A stretch of 33,449 nucleotides of DNA from Ruminococcus sp. XPD3002 (GCA_900119535.1 FPJT01000001.1:1-33449); one strand, 5' to 3'; shown: positions 15,626 through 24,771, counted from the stretch's first letter. Numbers and translations: made by a program. Notes: a model not told the origin generated them from the sequence alone.

Positions 15626-18091
15626 ATGTTCAAAAAATTCACATCGGGACTCCTTTCGGCTGCTATGGTCTTAACCGCAACAGCAGTACCGATAGCTCCC
15701 GCAAATGTAAGCGCAGCTTCTGATTTTAATTACGTTGACGCACTCGATAAGTCGCTTTTCTTCTATGAAGCACAGCAGGCCGGTCCGCTTCCTTCATGGA
15801 ACAGAGTTGAATGGAAGACTGATTCCGCTATGCAGGATCCTGTTCTCGGCGGATGGTACGATGCAGGTGACCACGTAAAGTTCAATCTTCCTATGTCTTA
15901 TTCAGCTTCCATGCTGGCATGGGGACTTTATCAGTATCCCGACGGCATTGAAAAGTCAGGACTCAAGCAGACTTACGTAAACAACCTTGAATTCGTGCTC
16001 GATTACCTTGCAGAGTGCGATAAGGGCACAGAGGTAGTATATCAGGTAGGTATCGGTAAGGACGACCACACATGGTGGGGCCCTGTTGAGCTTCTTGAAT
16101 ACGGTATGGAGGATAACTCACATTCTGTAGCAGAGTCCCGTGCTGCACTGAAGTCCTCAAAGGGCTGTTCAGCAGTATTCGGTGAAATGGCAGCTGCTCT
16201 TGCAGCAGGTGCAGCAGCTCTTGACGGCGATATCGATGCTTCCAAGAAGGCTGATTACATCAAACACGCAGAAAATATCTATAAGATAGCTAAGACATCA
16301 CCAAGTGATGATGTTTACAATAAGAGCGATGCTCAGGGCTTCTATCAGTCCAGCCACTTCTATGATGAGCTCTTCTATGCAGCAAACTGGCTGTACATAG
16401 CTACAGGCGATAAGGGATACCTCAGTGATGCTGAAGCATTTAAGCCTAAACTCGGTAAAATGCTCGGAGAAGGCGATACTCCCGCTTACGGCTGGTGCCA
16501 TTGCTGGGACGATAATATGCAGGGCGGTATGCTGCTCTACGCTATAAACACAAACGATGCAGACGCTATAAAGCATGTCAAGAAGCACTGCGACCGCTGG
16601 GTAAAAGGCGAGGAAGCTAAGATAATCCCTGGCGGACTCCGCTGGCTCAGCGACTGGGGTTGCCTCCGTTACGCTAATGCTGCTGCATTCATCGCAACTG
16701 TAGCAAGTGATACTATCCTCCCTTCAGAGGAAGCAACATATTCGGAATTCGCTGAAACTCAGGTAAATTACGCTCTTGGCGATAACCCGAGAAAGTCAAG
16801 CTACGTAGTCGGCTTCGGTGAGAACTATCCTAAGAATCCTCACCACAGAACTGCTCATGGTTCATGGAAGAATGACCTTGCTATTCCTGCTACAAACCGT
16901 CATATCCTTTACGGTGCTCTGGTCGGCGGTCCTACTCAGAGCGGCGGTTACGAGGATGACCGTCAGAACTACATCAACAACGAGGTAGCTACAGACTATA
17001 ACGCAGGCTTCACTGCAATGCTCTGTAAAATGGTAGACAAGTACGGCGGTACAAAGGATCCGAACTTCCCTCAGCCGGAGGCACATGACGGACCTGAATT
17101 CTACGTAGAAGTTCTTTCAAAGGGCGGCGATTCAAGCGGTCAGACAGTAAGCTTCAAGCTCACAAACCACTCAGCATGGCCTGCAAGAGTTCAGGATGAC
17201 CTTTCATTCCGTTATTACATGGACCTCAGCGAGGTCAAGGCAGCAGGCAAGAACCCTGAGGATCTCGTTATCCGCTGCGACCGTGACCAGTCCGCAATGT
17301 ATGCTTCAAAGGGCTACGGTACAGCAAATATATCCAAGCCTATCCAGTACAGCGGCGACATCTACTATGTAGAAGTTACTCTCAAGGACGGACGTGCAGT
17401 TCTTCCTATCTCAGAGGGACAGCAGCAGTGTGAGATACTCATTGCATTTGTAATGCCTGATTACGGCAGCGGCTGGGATTCATCAAACGACTTCTCAGCT
17501 CAGGCACTGGGCAAGACAGCTAAAGGCACAGACGGTTCAACAGTAGGCGTTATGTCTCCATACGTTCCTGTATATATCGACGGCAAGCTTTACTACGGTG
17601 AAGAGCCTGACGGAACAAAGGCAGACGGTCTCGGATCAACAGGATCCAGAACTCCTATTGTAGCTACAATTCCTGCAGTAACACCTGTTACAAAGCCTTC
17701 AACTACAACTCCTGTTACAACACAGGCAGCAACAACTGAAGCAGTAACAACACCTCCTGCAACAGTACCTGCTGTTACTACACCTGCTATAAATGAGCCT
17801 GAACAGCCGACAGATGCTCCTGTAACACCCAGTTCAGGCGAGGTTCCCAACAAAGTTGAAGATAATATTGTTTATGGTGACGCTACTTGCAATGGTGAAG
17901 TTGATCTTTCGGATGCGCTCCTGATACTCCAGTATGTTGCAAACAGCAAGAAGTATCCTATCACAGATGAAGGAATCAAAAACGCCGATGTATTCAACAG
18001 AGGCGACGGAATAACTGCTATGGATGCACTTTCTATCCAGAAGCTCGATTCTAAGCAGATAACTTCACTTCCTGAATCTGTAATGCAGTAA
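15626..18091 (+). CDS. Secreted GH9 endoglucanase with CBM3 and dockerin
   Basis: The 821-residue product has a signal peptide (about 1-31, ending NVSA-AS), a GH9 domain (about 34-470), a CBM3 of the GH9-associated c type (about 488-652), a Thr/Pro linker (about 676-740) and a dockerin (748-821). GH9 marks are GGWYDAGDH, with the catalytic base among Asp79/Asp82, PHHRTAHG at about 405-412, and DDRQNYINNEVATDYNAGF with the catalytic acid Glu453. The GH9-CBM3c arrangement is that of processive endoglucanases acting on cellulose; processivity is inferred from architecture. The dockerin would attach it to a scaffoldin. It has its own strong promoter. Confidence 0.95.
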   Translation: MFKKFTSGLLSAAMVLTATAVPIAPANVSAASDFNYVDALDKSLFFYEAQQAGPLPSWNRVEWKTDSAMQDPVLGGWYDAGDHVKFNLPMSYSASMLAWGLYQYPDGIEKSGLKQTYVNNLEFVLDYLAECDKGTEVVYQVGIGKDDHTWWGPVELLEYGMEDNSHSVAESRAALKSSKGCSAVFGEMAAALAAGAAALDGDIDASKKADYIKHAENIYKIAKTSPSDDVYNKSDAQGFYQSSHFYDELFYAANWLYIATGDKGYLSDAEAFKPKLGKMLGEGDTPAYGWCHCWDDNMQGGMLLYAINTNDADAIKHVKKHCDRWVKGEEAKIIPGGLRWLSDWGCLRYANAAAFIATVASDTILPSEEATYSEFAETQVNYALGDNPRKSSYVVGFGENYPKNPHHRTAHGSWKNDLAIPATNRHILYGALVGGPTQSGGYEDDRQNYINNEVATDYNAGFTAMLCKMVDKYGGTKDPNFPQPEAHDGPEFYVEVLSKGGDSSGQTVSFKLTNHSAWPARVQDDLSFRYYMDLSEVKAAGKNPEDLVIRCDRDQSAMYASKGYGTANISKPIQYSGDIYYVEVTLKDGRAVLPISEGQQQCEILIAFVMPDYGSGWDSSNDFSAQALGKTAKGTDGSTVGVMSPYVPVYIDGKLYYGEEPDGTKADGLGSTGSRTPIVATIPAVTPVTKPSTTTPVTTQAATTEAVTTPPATVPAVTTPAINEPEQPTDAPVTPSSGEVPNKVEDNIVYGDATCNGEVDLSDALLILQYVANSKKYPITDEGIKNADVFNRGDGITAMDALSIQKLDSKQITSLPESVMQ

Positions 18092-18110
18092 TTAATATTA
18101 GCTGAACTGA

Positions 18111-18127
18111 TAAGAGCAGTGCTCTTA
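18111..18127. repeat. Hairpin just after the GH9 gene
   Basis: Perfect 7-bp arms TAAGAGC and GCTCTTA with loop agt, 20 bases after the stop. Confidence 0.45.
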
Positions 18128-18149
18128 CAGAAGCTTTTACGTATGTTTT

Positions 18150-18182
18150 TGAGGGAGACTTTTTAAGTAAAGGTCTCCCTCA
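18150..18182 (+). terminator. Terminator-like hairpin after the GH9 gene
   Basis: Perfect 10-bp stem TGAGGGAGAC/GTCTCCCTCA with a 13-base loop. The following T-run is weak (ATCATTTC), so it may act more as a 3'-end stabiliser. Confidence 0.55.
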
Positions 18183-18204
18183 ATCATTTCAGAACCTTTG
18201 CTTT

Positions 18205-18288
18205 AAATTTTCAGCCTGACAGGGTGCTTATGTAAAACTATCAGTTTTAGTTATACTATAAATGAGTACCCTGTCAGGCTGAAAATTT
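18205..18288. repeat. Perfect 21-bp inverted repeat with structured loop
   Basis: Arms at 18205-18225 and 18268-18288 are exact reverse complements (core TCAGCCTGACAGGGT). The 42-base loop contains AAAACT/AGTTTT. It lies between the convergent GH9 and GHL10 genes, and resembles a miniature palindromic element. Confidence 0.65.
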
Positions 18289-18315
18289 GGGGCAAAAAGT
18301 CTTTGGAAAGGGGTT

Positions 18316-18350
18316 CGGGGAAGAACCTTTCCTCAGAAAGGTTTTCCCCG
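18316..18350. repeat. Long REP-like hairpin
   Basis: CGGGGAA pairs with TTCCCCG and, inside it, AACCTTTC with GAAAGGTT around a ctca loop, leaving only one bulged base. No T-run follows on either strand. It is 62 bases from the end of the GHL10 gene. Confidence 0.55.
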
Positions 18351-18412
18351 ATAAACATATATAAAGCTTCTGTATGAGTATCAACCTTATCAATTCAGCT
18401 TTTTTTCAGTTA

Positions 18413-19549
18413 TCATTCATAGAGGGCATAACCGTCAGCACGGGAAGTTTTTACCAGTTCGATCTGTTTCTGTATCACGTTTGGATCGTCTATCCATTCG
18501 TTTTCGCCGACAGCACCTGCCCACTGATCGTATTTTCCCTGTTTATAGGCAGCAAGTCCGATAACGAGAGATACGCCGCTGTTACCCACAAGCTCCTCCC
18601 ACTGGCGGAGAGTCGGCTCAAATGGCAGTGTAGCATTGTTGAATCCGTAGTATATCTGAGGGATGATATAGTCGGCGTAGCCTTTGTTTCCGCTCCAGAG
18701 CTTCACATCTGCGTACTGTGTGTTATAGTTGGCATCGATGTTTCCCTGCGGACTTATGCCGAATCGCAGATCATTGTTTCTCGATTTGACTGTATCGTAG
18801 AGCTGCTTTACAAAACGTGTGACGTTATCTCTGCGCCACTGTGCAAGGTCGGAAGCACCGCTTGCTTCAAAGGCATCACGGTCGAAATCGGGATCGGTGG
18901 TGGGATAGAAATAGTCATCGATGTGGATGCCGTCCACCTGATAGTTATCGAGTATCTCTGCGGCAGCGGCTGATATAAAGTCGCTGACCTCGCTGTATGC
19001 GGGGTTAAGGTAATAACGTCCGTTGACCTCACGGACGAATCCGCTTTCGGGAGAATCCGCCCACTGTTTTGTAGTGTAGCCGTCGGGAAGTGCGGACATC
19101 TGCTGAACGGTCTGAAGGCGGAGAGGGTTCAGCCACGCATGAAGTGAGATGCCGAGCTTGTGAGCTTCATCGATGGCTATATCAAGCGGATCGTAGCTGC
19201 CGTCCAGAAAGACTCCCTTCGGAAAGAGCTTAGACTCGTAGTATGCGTCGCCGTTGGGATGAACGTGAAGGTAAACGGTGTTGACTCCCTTGTCCAGCGC
19301 ATCGCTGAACCGCTGACGTATCAGACGGCGGAAATCGTCCTCAGAACGTCCGTACATTAGTTCCTCGAACTCCATGTATGGTATCCACAATCCTGTCTGA
19401 CGGATGTAGTTTATGGGGGAGTAGTTTCCGCTTTCCTCTGTTGTTTCCTGAATGCTGCTTTCAGATGAAGAGGGGATCTCGTTCAGCGGCACACTGCACG
19501 ATGAAAGGCAGACTGCGGCGGCGAGAGACAAAATGAGCATTTTTTTCAT
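18413..19549 (-). CDS. Lipoprotein of the glycosyl-hydrolase-like 10 (GHL10/DUF187) family
   Basis: The 378-residue protein starts with a lipoprotein signal (MKKMLILSLAAAVCLSSC, acylated Cys18) and a Ser/Glu-rich linker. The rest is a TIM-barrel of the GHL10 type: GVNTVYLHVHPNGDAYY (about 88-104), GISLHAWLNPLR, DGIHIDDYFYPTTD (about 207-220), RFGISPQGN and ADYIIPQIYYGF (about 289-300). Family members are predicted glycoside hydrolases, some linked to peptidoglycan or envelope glycans, with no firmly shared substrate. Acidic residues in HIDDYF are the likely active site. GGAGG precedes the ATG; the protein would sit on the outer face of the membrane. Confidence 0.85.
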   Translation of the reverse strand: MKKMLILSLAAAVCLSSCSVPLNEIPSSSESSIQETTEESGNYSPINYIRQTGLWIPYMEFEELMYGRSEDDFRRLIRQRFSDALDKGVNTVYLHVHPNGDAYYESKLFPKGVFLDGSYDPLDIAIDEAHKLGISLHAWLNPLRLQTVQQMSALPDGYTTKQWADSPESGFVREVNGRYYLNPAYSEVSDFISAAAAEILDNYQVDGIHIDDYFYPTTDPDFDRDAFEASGASDLAQWRRDNVTRFVKQLYDTVKSRNNDLRFGISPQGNIDANYNTQYADVKLWSGNKGYADYIIPQIYYGFNNATLPFEPTLRQWEELVGNSGVSLVIGLAAYKQGKYDQWAGAVGENEWIDDPNVIQKQIELVKTSRADGYALYE

Positions 19550-19599
19550 AATATACCTCCGAAAAAATATTATCGGATAATATATATGCCTGTACAGTT

Positions 19600-19619
19600 A
19601 AGATTATTTCAATAATCTT
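19600..19619. promoter_or_regulatory. Inverted repeat upstream of the GHL10 gene (operator candidate)
   Basis: AAGATTATT and AATAATCTT are separated by two bases. On the minus strand the centre contains TTGAAA, which could be a -35 box, though no convincing -10 follows at normal spacing. The gap 19550-19763 otherwise holds only AT-rich DNA and a weak extended -10 (TGGTATTAT, 19711-19719) for the downstream plus-strand gene. Confidence 0.35.
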
Positions 19620-19763
19620 CAGGTATGATATAAAATGTATAAATATATACTGTTCCCGATTGAAAGCATCTCAGATTTTTCTGTTTTTAAGTACTTTTTA
19701 ATCATTGATGTGGTATTATGATTACAGGAACTATCGGGACACAGCAGGAAAGACGGTGATCCT

Positions 19764-20606
19764 ATGTTCAGAAAAATATCAGCGCTTATCGCTTCGGCTG
19801 CACTGCTTCTAAGTTCGGTGTCATGCGGAAACAAGTCCACAGGTGATATAAAAGCCGATGCAGGAAGTCTTACAGTGACATTCCTTGATGTCGGCAAAGC
19901 GGACTGTATGGTCATATGCACAGAAAACGGAACTGCAGTCATAGACTGCGGCGAAAAAGGCGACGGAAAAAAACTCGTGAAGCTCCTTGAAGAGCAGGGT
20001 ATCGATACGGTGGATCACCTTATCATAACCCACTACGATAAGGACCACGTCGGCGGTGCGGCAAAGCTGATAAAGAATATGGACGTAAAGGACGTTATGG
20101 CTCCTGATTACACAGAGGAGAGCGCCGAGACTGAAAAATACAACAAAGCGCTCGATGACAAGGGGATAACTCCGCAGCTTCTTCACGAGGACGTTACCTT
20201 CACTATGGATAACGCCGAGTTTACGGTCTATGCTCCGAAGAAGGACTTCTACGGAGAGGATAACGACAACGATTTCTCACTGGTTACCAGGATAGTTCAC
20301 GGAAATAACACTCTCCTTTTCACAGGCGATGCAATGGAACAGAGACTTGACGAAATAATGGATATAGGTCCCTGTACCTTCCTTAAAGTGCCGTATCACG
20401 GCAGAAAGCTGGATAATCTTCCGGACTTCCTTGATGCGGTAAAGCCGAAGTGTGCTGTTGTATGCACTTCTTCAAACGAGTTTGCTTCAAGTACACAGAA
20501 GGCGCTGAAAGACAGGAAGATAGCATTCTATTCTACCTGTTTCAACGGACAGATAGAGCTTGAAAGTGATGGAAATGAGATAAAAATAACCAAAGAGAAG
20601 GGATAA
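19764..20606 (+). CDS. ComEC-like metallo-beta-lactamase-fold lipoprotein
   Basis: The 280 residues begin with a lipoprotein signal (lipobox SVSC, Cys21), then a metallo-beta-lactamase fold: TFLDVGKADCMVI (about 39-51), the metal motif THYDKDHVGG (89-98; His90, Asp92, Asp94, His95), LLFTGDAMEQ and VPYHGRKLD (metal ligands Asp and His). The FLDVGxAD opening is shared with the extracellular domain of competence protein ComEC and with stand-alone relatives; substrates are mostly unknown, with nuclease or phosphodiesterase activity likely. The S41 protease gene starts one base after its stop, so they are co-translated. Confidence 0.88.
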   Translation: MFRKISALIASAALLLSSVSCGNKSTGDIKADAGSLTVTFLDVGKADCMVICTENGTAVIDCGEKGDGKKLVKLLEEQGIDTVDHLIITHYDKDHVGGAAKLIKNMDVKDVMAPDYTEESAETEKYNKALDDKGITPQLLHEDVTFTMDNAEFTVYAPKKDFYGEDNDNDFSLVTRIVHGNNTLLFTGDAMEQRLDEIMDIGPCTFLKVPYHGRKLDNLPDFLDAVKPKCAVVCTSSNEFASSTQKALKDRKIAFYSTCFNGQIELESDGNEIKITKEKG

Positions 20607-20607
20607 A

Positions 20608-22323
20608 ATGATAGAACTCATCCTTGATTCGATCGACGGACCGACTTTGTTCATATGGCTGTTCATGCCGCTGTATTTCATAGGCTTCCTGATACTTCAC
20701 AAGCTCATCGGGGAGAAAAAGGCGTGGATATGGCATCTTCTGGGAGTTCTTCCAGTTATTGTGTTCATTGTTTTCTATGGAATGAATTACACTAAGGGTG
20801 ATACTTCCTACAGTTCGGGAAGGTATATGTTTTCGGGTATCGCAGCCCTGTGTATACTGGTATTTTCTCAGATATCGCGGATAAAGCGGATATTCACCTC
20901 ATCGGCTATAGTATCGGGATTTCTGGTTATGGCGTTTTCTTTCGGAACCGTTCTGGCAGTAATGGTATCGGGGGACATGAAATTCTATAACTATACACGT
21001 ATGGACTGGGCGGAATCACTGGATAATGCAATAACGACACTTGACAAGCAGTATGTTCTCCGCGACCATAAACAGCTGGATTTCGAGGCGATACGCTCCG
21101 AACTTGTACCCCGTGCAGAGAAAGCGCAGGCCGGGAACGACAAAGCGGAGTATCTTAATATACTTTACGACCTTTGTTATGAACTCCACGATGGTCACGT
21201 AAGAGTGGCATGCAGCGATATGGATGCGTATTCCGAGGCTATATCACTCCGTGCAGGAAACGATTACGGACTCTCAATGGTAAGGCTGGAAAACGGTGAA
21301 TTCATTGCAGTCTGTGTGGATGAGAGAAGCGAAGCGTTCAAAAGCGGCATAGAAAACGGTACTGTAATAACCGAGTGGGACGGAGTCCCCGTTGAAGAAG
21401 CTGCTGAAGCGGTAAAGTGCTATATGCCGAGAATGGCGTTTTCTTCCATAGAGAATGAGAGGTTCATGCAGCCGATATTCCTTGCAGGAAGAGGCGGAGA
21501 GACTGTTGAAGCTACTTTTATTGACAAGCAGGGAAGAGAGAAAACAGTCCGTCTTGAAAAGAGGGGCAGCTATTCAGGCAGACTCACGGCAGCAGCAAGT
21601 CCCTTTATGAGAAAGGGGACACATGATAACTTCCATGCGGAAATGCTGAATGACAACTGCGGATATCTCAGCATAACAGTTGAGCGCAATGACGATATCA
21701 AGGATTTTATCGCATTTGCAAAGGGCGAATATCCCGAAATAAGGGACAAAGTCAGGAAACAGCTCAAAGACCTTGAAGCTCAGGGCATGGACAGAATGAT
21801 AGTAGACATACGCGGCAATGACGGCGGTATGGAGGACATAGCAAATGCAGTCATATCGCTCTTTACCGATGAGGAGTTTTACGTTAACGCAGGCAGACTG
21901 GCTGACAAAAAAGTACGTTCCACACATAAAGTCAAGGTCGGATGCAGCGGAGAATTCAAGGAACTGCCTGTAGTGGTGCTTGTGAATCTTGACTGTGCAA
22001 GCTCGGGCGATGTACTGGCGTACAGGTTCGCAAAATGTCCGAATGTGCAGATAATGGGCATGACATCAACGTGGAACTGCGCACAGGCTGTAGCAGGAAA
22101 TATCAAGCTGACGGATTCCGAGTTTGATATAAGTTTCGCCTCGATACTGACGCTTGGGGACAATGATGAGATCATTATCGATGCAGGTCCCGACAGACAC
22201 AGCTCCATAGCTCTTGATGTGAGGATACCTCTGGAAAAGGACTATGTTCTCGGTCTTTACAACAGCGAAGAAGATGTTGAATTGCAGTATGCGCTTGACT
22301 ACATAGAGAATAATATGAAGTGA
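20608..22323 (+). CDS. Membrane-anchored S41-family protease (tricorn-like)
   Basis: The 571-residue protein opens with about four hydrophobic helices (about 12-32, 40-58, 75-90, 99-121). A soluble domain follows: LHDGHVRV (about 193-200), a PDZ-like part (about 215-270) and the S41 core with VDIRGNDGG (399-407) and NLDCASSGDVLA (460-471), where Ser465 or Ser466 is the nucleophile. The lysine of CtpA-type S41 enzymes (in GxKTxGKG) is missing; the stretch reads MGMTSTWNCAQ. The conserved His in LHDGH suggests the Ser-His type of the tricorn branch. Start one base after the upstream lipoprotein gene; terminator at 22353-22386. Confidence 0.85.
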   Translation: MIELILDSIDGPTLFIWLFMPLYFIGFLILHKLIGEKKAWIWHLLGVLPVIVFIVFYGMNYTKGDTSYSSGRYMFSGIAALCILVFSQISRIKRIFTSSAIVSGFLVMAFSFGTVLAVMVSGDMKFYNYTRMDWAESLDNAITTLDKQYVLRDHKQLDFEAIRSELVPRAEKAQAGNDKAEYLNILYDLCYELHDGHVRVACSDMDAYSEAISLRAGNDYGLSMVRLENGEFIAVCVDERSEAFKSGIENGTVITEWDGVPVEEAAEAVKCYMPRMAFSSIENERFMQPIFLAGRGGETVEATFIDKQGREKTVRLEKRGSYSGRLTAAASPFMRKGTHDNFHAEMLNDNCGYLSITVERNDDIKDFIAFAKGEYPEIRDKVRKQLKDLEAQGMDRMIVDIRGNDGGMEDIANAVISLFTDEEFYVNAGRLADKKVRSTHKVKVGCSGEFKELPVVVLVNLDCASSGDVLAYRFAKCPNVQIMGMTSTWNCAQAVAGNIKLTDSEFDISFASILTLGDNDEIIIDAGPDRHSSIALDVRIPLEKDYVLGLYNSEEDVELQYALDYIENNMK

Positions 22324-22352
22324 TAGGACAGAGAAATATAATATTTGATCAT

Positions 22353-22393
22353 CGTGGGAGACCTTTACGCATGAAGGTTTCCCACGAACTTTT
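22353..22393 (+). terminator. Terminator of the 19764-22323 pair
   Basis: CGTGGGA and ACCTT pair with AAGGT and TCCCACG (one G/T mismatch position) around an 8-base loop, followed by AACTTTTTTC. Confidence 0.85.
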
Positions 22394-22474
22394 TTCAATT
22401 ATTTATCCTAAGCAACATATGTAAAATTCATGTATCTACAGCTTTAATATGCATCATCTGTTCGGGCGCCGACC

Positions 22475-22503
22475 TTGACTTTATACTCTTTCTGCTGTAT
22501 AAT
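22475..22503 (+). promoter_or_regulatory. Promoter of leader A (GNAT/PBP unit)
   Basis: TTGACT (22475-22480) and TATAAT (22498-22503), 17 bases apart. Transcription would start near 22510, at the base of the first leader hairpin and about 220 bases before the start codon. Confidence 0.8.
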
Positions 22504-22509
22504 AAATGC

Positions 22510-22700
22510 GTACTCAGTAACCGCCTAATGGCGGTTACTGTCCCGAACTGCGTTCGGGATGCGCAAATTCTTTATAAAATAGGAAATTTGCGCATTGCAT
22601 TTCTTTATATCATGCTCATTTTGACCTTTGACAACTTAAAATTGGCTGTATTCAGTTTATTTAGTAGATTTTAAGCTGCTGAGCAGATATTAATTAAGTT
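22510..22700 (+). promoter_or_regulatory. Structured leader A, homologous to leader B at 26940-27085
   Basis: The long 5' leader has stem 1 (22515-22540, 11-bp arms, loop taat), stem 2 (22541-22559, 8 bp, loop tgc), stem 3 (22559-22595, 11 bp) and a 3' domain closed by TGCTCA/TGAGCA (22613-22618 with 22680-22685) around CTTAAAAT/ATTTTAAG (22635-22642 with 22668-22675). Stems 1 and 2, a 16-base identity (GCTCATTTTGACCTTT) and the TGAGCAGA segment recur in leader B before an unrelated gene. It could be a cis-regulatory RNA or a repeated element that carries a promoter. No known riboswitch was recognised. Confidence 0.65.
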
Positions 22701-22730
22701 TAACGAATTATTTTCCGTCAGGAGGCGCTT

Positions 22731-23273
22731 ATGGAACTGAAAATAATAACTCCCTCATCTGCTGATGCGGAAGCTATGGATGTGCTTAACCGACAGGCTT
22801 TTCCCGATAACGAAAGACTTGATACGGACGACCTGTTCCTGTATGCAAAAGAGGGAGAGCTTGAAATACTCGGTATTTACACCGAGGAGGGATTCTCAGG
22901 CTTCCTTATAATGCGTCCCTTTGAAAAGATAGCGTATATAGCGTATTTTGCAGTCTGTCCCGAGAAGCGGTGCAAGGGTATCGGAGGAAAGGCGCTTGCT
23001 GCTCTGAGGGAATATTATCCCGAACGGCAGATCGTTGTGGATTTTGAAGCTCTCGATGCTGATTCACCGAACAATCCTCAGCGCATAAGACGCAGGGAAT
23101 TCTACTACAGGAACGGTTTTTATCCTACAGGCTGGTATCAGTTCTATATGGAGACTGAGTTCGAGATAGCCTGTTCCGGACCTGTTTTTGACAAGGAGTC
23201 CTTTGATGCACTGCTTGCGGCGATACATAAAGCGGCTCCCGAATTCGATCCCCACCCCTACAGGAAAGACTGA
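22731..23273 (+). CDS. GNAT-family N-acetyltransferase
   Basis: The 180-residue product has the GNAT fold: an N-terminal strand-helix, the central strand IAYIAYFAV and the acetyl-CoA loop CPEKRCKGIGGKALAAL (about 82-98), followed by EFYYRNGFYPTGWYQFYM (about 121-138), a typical C-terminal half. The acceptor cannot be told from sequence. AGGAGG lies 5 bases ahead of the ATG. It is the first gene behind leader A and is followed 27 bases later by the penicillin-binding-protein gene, so both probably share one transcript. Confidence 0.88.
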   Translation: MELKIITPSSADAEAMDVLNRQAFPDNERLDTDDLFLYAKEGELEILGIYTEEGFSGFLIMRPFEKIAYIAYFAVCPEKRCKGIGGKALAALREYYPERQIVVDFEALDADSPNNPQRIRRREFYYRNGFYPTGWYQFYMETEFEIACSGPVFDKESFDALLAAIHKAAPEFDPHPYRKD

Positions 23274-23300
23274 TATTATAATAAGGATGGTTTAGCATAT

Positions 23301-24770
23301 ATGATAGATATAAAACGGATCTTATCCGCAGTTCTGATGTGTACTCTTTGTACTGCTTTGCAGTCCTGCGGAGAAACGATAGATCCTAATGAGAGCACTG
23401 CCGATGCGGCAACGCTCTCGGAGCTTGAAGAATGGGACAGAATAAAAGAGGCAAAGAAAAACGGTACAACTTTAGCTCCTGCATCCGATGAAGAGACGGA
23501 GTCAAAAGCGGATGATACATCGTCGGAGACAGTCGAAGTACAGGAGCTTTCCGCAGATAAGGGCAACATCTACGATGTTAACGGAACTCTCCTTATGCAG
23601 ACGTCCGGAAGCGGTGAGAACGCCTACAGAAGCGCTCCCGATACCTACAGAGTACCCTTTGCGAATATACTGAATTCGCGCTCGAACGGACTTGATGCGA
23701 TACTTGATAAAACGCTCAGGCAGAAGGACACATCCGTAAAACTGACCTACGATGCGGACATCCAGAACTCGATTTACAGATACATGGAAAGCGTGAACAT
23801 GGTGGGTTCCGTAATAGTTATGCGTACCGACGGTTCGCTTGTGGCGGAGGCATCCTACCCTTCATACGATCCCGATACCTACGGCGATGCGGACGATTCC
23901 GCACTTACAGGCTACTACGGCAACAGGGCGGAACAGCCTGCCACACCGGGTTCGACCTTCAAGATAATGTCCGAGGTGCTTGCACATAAGCACGGTATCG
24001 ACTCGCTCTATGATGACGGCGCATGGTACGCCGACGGCGGACTTATAACGGACTGGGATTATGATACAAATCCTGCCTATCCCATAGAGGAGCGAACTCG
24101 TTATTCCGCTTTTATCAACTCCAGCAACGTGTTTTTTGCAAAGTGCTTTGATATCATCGGCACTGATGCGGTTATCGCAGACCTTGGGGATATATTCCAC
24201 TACGGTTCGCCGATCAACTGCGATTTTGGTCCCGTGACCAGCAGTCTCTACATAGAAAATGCAGACGACCTCCGCAGGACAGCATTCGGACAGGCAAATG
24301 CACTCGTTCAGCCGATGTACCTTGCGGCAGTTACCCGTGAAGCAGTGTTCGGTGATATGGTAACACCGTTCACACTGATGAGTACAGTCAAGGGAAACGA
24401 TCCCTCAAAGGTCAGGGACAATGGCACTCAGCCCGAGATAGTGGCGTCCATACCCTCAGCCTATCGTCAGGACCTTCTTGACGGCATGCAGGGAGTCGGT
24501 TCGGACATAGGAGTTTACGCACCCGAGGGATATACATTCTATGCAAAGACAGGTACAGCTGAGACAGGTTCGGGAGTAAATATGTATATCGCAGGCTGTC
24601 TGCGGAGCGCTTCCGATGACGGCGGCATAAGATATCAGGGATATAACGGCTATGCAGGCTCGTATGTCATTGTGACACAGCTTCAGAACGGAGACGAGTT
24701 CGGCTACAGGTATGCAAGCGAGTCCGCAGGGATGTACCAGAATATAGTGAATATAGTTACAAGTTACTGA
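23301..24770 (+). CDS. Lipoprotein-type penicillin-binding protein (transpeptidase)
   Basis: The 489 residues carry the three transpeptidase motifs: SxxK in PGSTFK (Ser218, Lys221), SxN in NSSN (274-276) and KTG in YAKTGTAETG (416-418). Upstream, YYGNRAEQPATPG is typical of the PbpA/FtsI-like class. The N-terminus is unusual: instead of a membrane helix it has a lipobox-like sequence (ALQSC, Cys23) followed by an acidic low-complexity linker (about 28-80). The dimerisation region is short (KGNIYDVNGTLL, about 87-98). Its likely job is peptidoglycan cross-linking or a specialised wall modification at the outer membrane leaflet. It ends at a strong shared terminator. Confidence 0.88.
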   Translation: MIDIKRILSAVLMCTLCTALQSCGETIDPNESTADAATLSELEEWDRIKEAKKNGTTLAPASDEETESKADDTSSETVEVQELSADKGNIYDVNGTLLMQTSGSGENAYRSAPDTYRVPFANILNSRSNGLDAILDKTLRQKDTSVKLTYDADIQNSIYRYMESVNMVGSVIVMRTDGSLVAEASYPSYDPDTYGDADDSALTGYYGNRAEQPATPGSTFKIMSEVLAHKHGIDSLYDDGAWYADGGLITDWDYDTNPAYPIEERTRYSAFINSSNVFFAKCFDIIGTDAVIADLGDIFHYGSPINCDFGPVTSSLYIENADDLRRTAFGQANALVQPMYLAAVTREAVFGDMVTPFTLMSTVKGNDPSKVRDNGTQPEIVASIPSAYRQDLLDGMQGVGSDIGVYAPEGYTFYAKTGTAETGSGVNMYIAGCLRSASDDGGIRYQGYNGYAGSYVIVTQLQNGDEFGYRYASESAGMYQNIVNIVTSY

Positions 24771-24771
24771 A

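Noticed and set aside
22510..22700. Known riboswitch class in leader A
   Set aside because: I could not match the conserved words to any riboswitch core I know, so no class is named.
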